Below, in pieces: positions 58,118 to 64,000 of a stretch of DNA of 64,000 nucleotides. Position 1 is the stretch's first letter; each line of letters begins with the position of its first letter. The translations under genes and the position numbers were made by a program. A model generated the notes under the pieces. The model saw only the letters and a list, made by a program, of their open reading frames with translations, was not told the DNA's origin and searched no databases. Source of the stretch: Gnetum montanum. Its lineage: Eukaryota; Streptophyta; Gnetopsida; Gnetales; Gnetaceae. Where the stretch lies: contig MNCI01033474.1 in NCBI GenBank assembly GCA_015680685.1, positions 411,361 to 475,360 on the forward strand. The letters run 5' to 3'.

Positions 58118-60031
58118 TAAATAGACTTTCCCAAGAATCCATTTGCCAGTAGCTCCTTCGCTAACCTTTGTAATTCTTATTTGTGATTTGATATCATTTA
58201 GTATGCCCTTTCATTTGGAATCGTTGCACTAGATATGAAGTTAATCTGGTGTTGCACATTCTTCATGGGTAGACATCCTTCTAATTTCTTCTTGAAGACA
58301 TTAGGAAATTACTTAGTAAAAACCTCTACATCTATTTAAATATTTTGTTAGCTAGCCTTGCTTGATGCCATAGTGAATACCACCATTAAACCAAGACCTA
58401 CTTCTTGATGCTCTTTGATATACTTTCTCTCACCTAAAAGAATCAATAATTCATTTTATGAGAATTGATCTCTCACTTACTTAGCTATCATTGGGATCAA
58501 TTCATAATTTCTATCATCCTTGGAAAACTAACTATACATTCTTGCCGCCATCAAATTTAGCATCATTATCTAAATTCCAAGGTCTTTCCAATATTACATC
58601 AATGTAATCAAATTGGTAAGACATCATAAACAACATGATTAACATAACTAAAAATTTTTAATTTCAAAACACATTAGTCTCTCATGTCTTGCAAGAAATT
58701 GCTAGAAAACTAATTCAGCTTATATGGTCTAGGATGAGGATAAGTGACTAGCCCCAAACTAGCAACTACCCTAAAAGAAATGGCATTTTCTTAAGCATCT
58801 CCATTGATAAAAATATAAAATCATTTCCTACTATCGAGACATCTAGCTCTACTTCTAAATAATAACATCCAAACGGGAATCTTCATACTCAATGATTTGA
58901 ATTTTCTTTTCCTTGATGGTCTTCTAAAGTAAACATTTCCATTACTTGTGTTCAGTCTTACCACATTTGAAGCATTAAAGCTAGTAGAATTGCCTCCCTT
59001 ACTTTAATCCCCCTTGACCTTGCATTTTTTCTTCTTATCCTCATCATGCTTCTTCTCCTTGTGATCTTCCTTAGTATTTTTGGATTTGAATCCCTTCCAT
59101 TTGAAACTCTTGTGTCCACCCTTAGATGATCCCTTGTTCTTGCTTCTATAACCACTAAGCTTCTTTTGAACCTTCCTAGCTAATTCATAAGCCTTGTATA
59201 GGGTTTGAGACTCATAGAATATCAACTCCTACTCATATTACATCTTCAAATCTTCAAGAAATATGGATGTCTACCTATAGTTACTCCAATTCACCTTGGA
59301 ATAGTGGAATAATTAACAAAATTCAAGATATAAGTCCTTCACATTCTTCTCACCTTGTATAAGATGCTTCAGTTTCACAATAGCCTCTTATATTTGGTTG
59401 GACTTCTCATATTTTTTCATTAGCATGTATTGTATGACTAGTCATTCTCTAATATGGGCCTTGTTTTGCATGTAAAATACATGAGACTCCATGTCCCACC
59501 ATATGCAAGTCATCCCTTCAGGTTTGGATTCATCAATGGGTACCCTTAGATGAAGGGGTACCTCCTCTAATTCAAAGTATTTGTTCAAATTCTTCAATCA
59601 TGACTCAAAATAATGTAAGCCATCAACCCTAATAAAATACTTCGACTTCACATATGGAGGTCATGATGCATTTTTGAATGCTCTAGTAAGTCTTGTTTCA
59701 TCCTTATCATCTAGCTTTGAATGCCTTAATAAACTAGACCTTCATGAATAAGCAATGGATGGAGCCCTTTGGGATATGAATGAGGACTAGGATTTCTCCC
59801 TCTTTAAACCCTTGGAACATGGATGGACTTAACGTATTGCCTCTTCACCATCTCCTCTCTCATCTCCATGGCTAAATGAATCTTCAACATCATCCCCTTT
59901 CCTACATGCACTTTCATTAGCATAAGTTTAGCATTTAATTATTCTAATCTAACCACAACCATCTTAAATACACCTCTAAGATCTTCCATTTCTTTGTTTA
60001 TAACCTAAACATATTTCTTCTTGGAAACCAT
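58118..60031 (-). pseudogene. Element C/D gag, protease and RT start
   Basis: Gag starts at ATG 60031 (MVSKKKYV). Its core shows FIRVDGLHYFES, MTCIWWDMESHVFYM and EKNVKDLYLEFCQLF (59640-59300). A Lys-rich tail lies at 59225-59004 (ELARKVQKKLSGY). A protease-region remnant (ISFRVVASLGLV) is near 58770. The RT N-terminal edge (58480-58130) aligns with element A and breaks exactly where element C's RT begins at 47786, which joins the two halves into one element. Frames are damaged. Confidence 0.75.
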
Positions 60032-60196
60032 GTTTCCCAAATAATGAAGACAATATTTCAATCACACAAATGTAGATTTACAACAATCCATGTTAATTCA
60101 ATGTAAGTTAAACACAATCCCTCAAATCTTGGCACTAAGCAAATAGGAGAAACATTAAATATATGGCATGTAATGCTTAATTATTCCAATCCTAAG

Positions 60197-60208
60197 CCCT
60201 AATATCAA
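60197..60208 (-). other. Element C/D primer-binding site (initiator tRNA-Met type)
   Basis: Minus-strand TGATATTAGGGC is a degenerate TGGTATCAGAGC, placed between gag and the 5' LTR as in element A. Confidence 0.55.
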
Positions 60209-60210
60209 TA

Positions 60211-61234
60211 GCTAGAATGGCCTTGGAGATTAATTCACCATTCCTAAACTATTAAACACCAAAACCATACTTGAACCCATATGCAACATTTCCAAATTTA
60301 GACACATAAGGTAGTAAGAAAAATGCTACTAAAATTCTTTATTAATTTATTAAATTAAAAATTACATTAAAATACAAGAGTAATTTAGGCTCATGAATAC
60401 ATAATCCAATGATCTATGAAAGCACTAAGCCTTCCAATGTAGACAAAACCCTACAATACTTAACAATGGATGAACACCATGAGGGCTACCATCCCTCACA
60501 ATATAAGAACACAATGTCAAGAATCTTATCAATGCTTAATGAACTTCTTAATTACCTCTTAGAGGTCTCCTCTAGGTTATAGGCAAAACAGAAATGCCAA
60601 GAAATTCCTTAATACATCATCACTTTCACCTTATATAGAAATCACATCAAATTCTAGAACTCTTCAACTTCTAAATACTTTTTTTTAAAAAAATGGCCAA
60701 TGAATTGCAAGTGATTTTGAGTCACACATTCTTGCAATTTTAAGTTGAATATGATTTCATGTAGATTGCATTTTCTACAACTTGCTAAAGGTTGATAACT
60801 TGAATTCAAGTCATTCTCAGTGCAAGCAACTACAATCCACAATGCCTTGCAATTTGATATTATGTAGAAATCTAAAAGCAGATCTCATTCTCAATGTATT
60901 TAGTTGTAAGTAGCAACATTTGGCACTTTACTGGGTAAAGGTAGATTGTGATTAGCTACAAGTTGTATTGTCCTCACAACTCACTATCCATGCTTGAATT
61001 TTCTTCAAAAATTGAGTTTTGTTTCCATGCAAGTCACTATGAGCTACGTCTACTTGCAACTCCAAACCATAACCAACTATGAGCTACACCTACCTTGCAA
61101 TTGCCAATCCAAGCTACAAAATATATTATTTTGACTTCCAATTGAAGCAACTTCAAGCGATAGATTCCATGGAACCTCCAAACAATAGAAATGTAGGAAA
61201 ATATATTAGAGAAATAGGAGATGTTCCTATGCCA
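60211..61234 (-). repeat. Element C/D 5' LTR
   Basis: About 1 kb between the primer site and the LTR start TGGCATAGG (61234, minus strand). The distal 150 bp matches the 3' LTR remnant at 45045-45188. The LTR end near 60211 resembles element A's (CTAGCTAT against CTAGTTAATTAT). Confidence 0.6.
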
Positions 61235-62784
61235 AATGCATAGATTTGAGAAAAATGAATACATTGGTAAATCCAACAAATATGAGGATAGATCCCCTTT
61301 TTAAGAAAAAAAATCAAATGATGCATGAACTCTTTGCAACTTAATTCAAAGTATCTAAGTAAATCTGCCAAAGAATTTACAAAAGATAATACTAGCTCCA
61401 CGTGGATATTGTTATGTATGAGTTCAAATTTGATTAAAATTTTATTAAAAATTCAATACATTCATTAACTTTGTTTTAAAGCCCATTATAATTATTAACT
61501 TATCCCTTTGTCTTACCAACTTTTAATATTCCTTATTTGGGGCTCTGTATGTGAGATATTTTTACATGATAAGGTGCACAAGTTGGATTTCTATTCAACA
61601 ATTAGGAAGTCAAATTTCAACACAAATACCAAGTGAATTAATTTTAGATAGAGAAAGAATTGCTTGGTTATCTTATCTTCACAATGAATCAACTAATAAC
61701 ATTTGTATTTTAGAAAGCTTAGGAATTTCTCTATAATTTGAAAGTAATAAGTACTACAAAAGATATCTGGAAGCTGAGGTTATGTTATGTTCTTTCCAAC
61801 CTATCAAAAATCATGGTAATTCTAGTAGTGCAACTTTAAGAGATGATAACTTAAAAGTTGGTAAGTTTCTAATGCTAAACTTTTACCTAAACCTTTCCAC
61901 ATATATTATCTTTCAAATAAATTTGGAATCACATCAAACCATTGTGATATGAGGTATAAATGATCTAATCATTGGCTATCATTTATTCTAGTAACATTTT
62001 GGAACTCAAAAAGTATATCAAATCTTAGAGCAAATATCTCCAAAATTATGATAGATATTGAGATGAAATTTTAACTGAACATAGCGACCTATTCTACCTG
62101 TTAAATAAATCATGGAAGCATCATCATAATTTCAGCAAGAATTTCAATATTTCATCATCAATTCATCAATTTTTCATTAATACATCAATTTATTAATAGT
62201 CATCAACATCATTCATCATTATTTACTCAATCTTAGAAGTTGAATAGTCTTGGCTTAATAACCCTAGGTCACAGGTTTGATTCTACTAGGTAGCACTAAG
62301 TTATAATTTTTTATAAATCTTGAGGTATACTAATGTTTCAATTATTTTGGGTTTCAACACCTCTTTGTCCTCGCCCAAAAAAAAACTTTAACACACATTT
62401 TTTTTTCATTTCTTTGGTTTAGTTTGAAAATTTTTATTTTTTTTAAATTAGAGTACAATACTTTGGGATTGAATCTTTGACTTGTCAATTAGGGGGTGGA
62501 GTGGAGGTGGTGGTGAAATCCTAAAAGATTTATAATATAGGTACACCCCAAGATATATAGTCTAATTAGAGTTTTATAACTCAGCATTGCCTACTAGAAT
62601 CAAATCCATGACTTGGAGTTATAAATTTCAAGTCACATGCTCTAACAAAGTGAACTATACCTTATTGAAAAAGTAGTAATTATAATACTATTTAATCAAG
62701 ATTAAACTTTAAAAGAAGTTTGAGTTGCCACTATGTGTTTATGTCCTTATTGCACTCCTTAAGATAGAAAGAATTTTTTTTTCC
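61235..62784. other. Non-coding, AT-rich, nothing recognised
   Basis: Flank of element C/D up to the E4 breakpoint. A 61-codon frame at 61551-61736 has no recognisable domain. Mononucleotide T/A runs occur at 62380-62450. Confidence 0.45.
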
Positions 62785-62786
62785 CA

Positions 62787-62992
62787 CAAATCAAATGTTT
62801 CTGCAACTACCCTACCCATGCAAAGTGCTGACTCCATCAAACATTGGAACATTAGCATGGATGACACAACATCCTCGGACCGAAGAGGAGAAACTCCAGG
62901 CCATACTTCAATGCCATCAAGCCCCGAGACTTGGAGCACAAGACAAAGGGAAAGCACCTATGGAGGAGCCATCACCACCAGGAACTACATGA
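62787..62992 (+). pseudogene. E4 ORF-X C-terminal fragment
   Basis: Intact reading to the family stop: TPSNIGTLAWMTQ, RTEEEKLQAILQ and DKGKAPMEEPSPPGTT. Conservation of this frame in E1, E2 and E4 identifies the true C-terminus of ORF-X. Confidence 0.8.
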
Positions 62993-63173
62993 GTTCCACC
63001 AATTTTGTAGCTGTAGAACATTCTTTGTGCTATGTCTCAATTTTGTTTTGATTCCACACTGTAGCATAAACCCATTCTCACCATTCAATAATCCCATACC
63101 TATCCACTGTGTAATCAATGGAACTTGTTCTCACTGTAACTCAAGGACGGGTTTTCATTCAGTCGTGGGGGTA

Positions 63174-63982
63174 TGATGAGTCGCGATTTTAGTCAATCGC
63201 GATATCGCGTATGTGATATTGCATACGTGATATCGCAGCCTGTCTTCTCATCTATAAATAAGAGGTAGACAGCTTCGATAAGGGGGAGTTTTTAGTTCTT
63301 AGTTTAAGTCTTAAGTTTTATGTAGCTCTTCTCTTAACCCTTCTCTCCTAGTGCATGCCCGTAGTGTGATGATTGTAATTGTATGGTATCCTTATTCGAG
63401 TGTGACGTACCTGGACATGCACATGATCGGAAATCAAGATCGAGATTACTTCATCATTGTAGCATTCACTTAGTTTAATTATTTATTTAATTTTTATTTA
63501 CTACTTTCTTAGTTAATATCTCTTCACCCTAAACTCCTATTAAACGCGAAATGAGTACAACTTGATCACAAGCATTTAAGTGTGACTACTTAGTAACCCA
63601 GTAGCATACCTAGGATCTGCACTTGGTAATCCCAGTGGTAGTCGTGCACGAGGTCTAAGATGTGTACGGATGATTGAGGAACGAATGTTCATCACACTTA
63701 GGCTAGCTTAGATTCTCTCTCACCCTCTCTCTCTTAGCTTAGTCAATATTATTTTCCATTATCTTCAGGAGTAGCATTAGTATAGAAACACATCATACAC
63801 CTCACCTTGGACTAAACCATACAAGACAAAGCTAATACTAGTTCAGGTGAGAAGACAGCGAACTGCGACCTAAGAGTAACTATCTAGATACTACAACCAG
63901 CCCGTCTGCGGAGTTCAACCAGATCATGCGTGAAACGCTCCTATTCGTATGGTTGAATGTAAGGGTACCTCGCCACTCATCA
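63174..63982 (+). repeat. E4 3' LTR
   Basis: 809 bp from TGATGAGTCGCG to CTCATCA, preceded by the family purine tract (63154-63173). U3 has two GATATC palindromes and a GATATT variant (63197-63234). The TATA box CTATAAATA is at 63252-63260. A single AGTAC module is present in R/U5. Confidence 0.93.
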
Positions 63983-64000
63983 ATTACGTACTAGAATCAA

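Larger units (their letters stand above)
62785..63982 (+). mobile_element. E4: 5'-truncated E-family element
   Basis: The last 200 bp of ORF-X, 180 bp of 3' untranslated sequence, purine tract and a complete LTR. Similarity to E1 and E2 begins near 62785 (AAATGTTTCTGCAACTACCC), where unrelated sequence stops abruptly. No upstream part or target duplication is visible. Confidence 0.88.

Noticed and set aside
61551-61736. 61-codon plus-strand frame
   Set aside because: No recognisable domain, AT-rich context, and length expected by chance.
1-64000. tRNA, rRNA or snRNA genes
   Set aside because: Only short primer-binding sites complementary to tRNA ends are present; I found no cloverleaf or rRNA-like sequence, although a dedicated covariance search was not possible.

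Overview
This is a gene-poor stretch of a large plant nuclear genome, built almost entirely of old LTR retrotransposons inserted into one another. The plant origin rests on Ty3/gypsy polyproteins of the Tat type (with a second RNase H) and the chromovirus type, on primer-binding sites complementary to plant tRNA-Asp and initiator tRNA-Met, on LTR promoters with TATA boxes, and on a captured fragment of a plant membrane-protein gene. The heavy decay and deep nesting would suit a large genome such as a gymnosperm, but the sequence does not settle the species. I found no intact host gene, rRNA, tRNA or CRISPR array. One assembly gap lies at 54359-54919.

Layout. 1-2929 (minus): remnant of a spliced multi-exon gene of unknown function. 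3235-4390: a motif-rich non-coding block. 4975-8335 (plus): decayed Tat-type pol, followed by a short tandem array (8480-8775), three hairpins (10274-10662) and an LTR end (11597-12003). 12004-27044 (plus): a very decayed chromovirus (element B), split inside its reverse transcriptase by element E1 (14128-22752, minus, perfect 5-bp target duplication). About 27330-38650 (minus): a second chromovirus (element A), cut by a 2.8-kb insertion carrying a captured gene piece (28648-31450) and by deletion derivative E2 (31738-34852); both have perfect 5-bp target duplications. 39258-44055 (plus): a second Tat-like pol and a degenerate tandem array. About 45045-61234 (minus): a third chromovirus (element C/D, related to A), split by a probable giant solo LTR (47787-58117) that itself contains the youngest element, E3 (48968-56075, plus). 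62785-63982: the 3' end of another family member, E4.

The most distinctive content is the E family (E1-E4). Its members share TGATGAG...CTCATCA termini, a tRNA-Asp primer site and a U3 array of GATATC palindromes that varies in copy number. E1 and E3 encode Gag (E3 also a protease), but no reverse transcriptase, RNase H or integrase is visible, so they must be mobilised in trans. E1, E2 and E4 carry a long extra reading frame (here ORF-X), a predicted coiled-coil protein between gag and the 3' LTR. In E1 a U3-like promoter with the same palindromes and a TATA box sits about 0.5 kb upstream of ORF-X. The Tat-type pol at 4975-8335 lies on the same strand as an E-type U5, making a Tat element a plausible helper. 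No element in the window looks autonomous.
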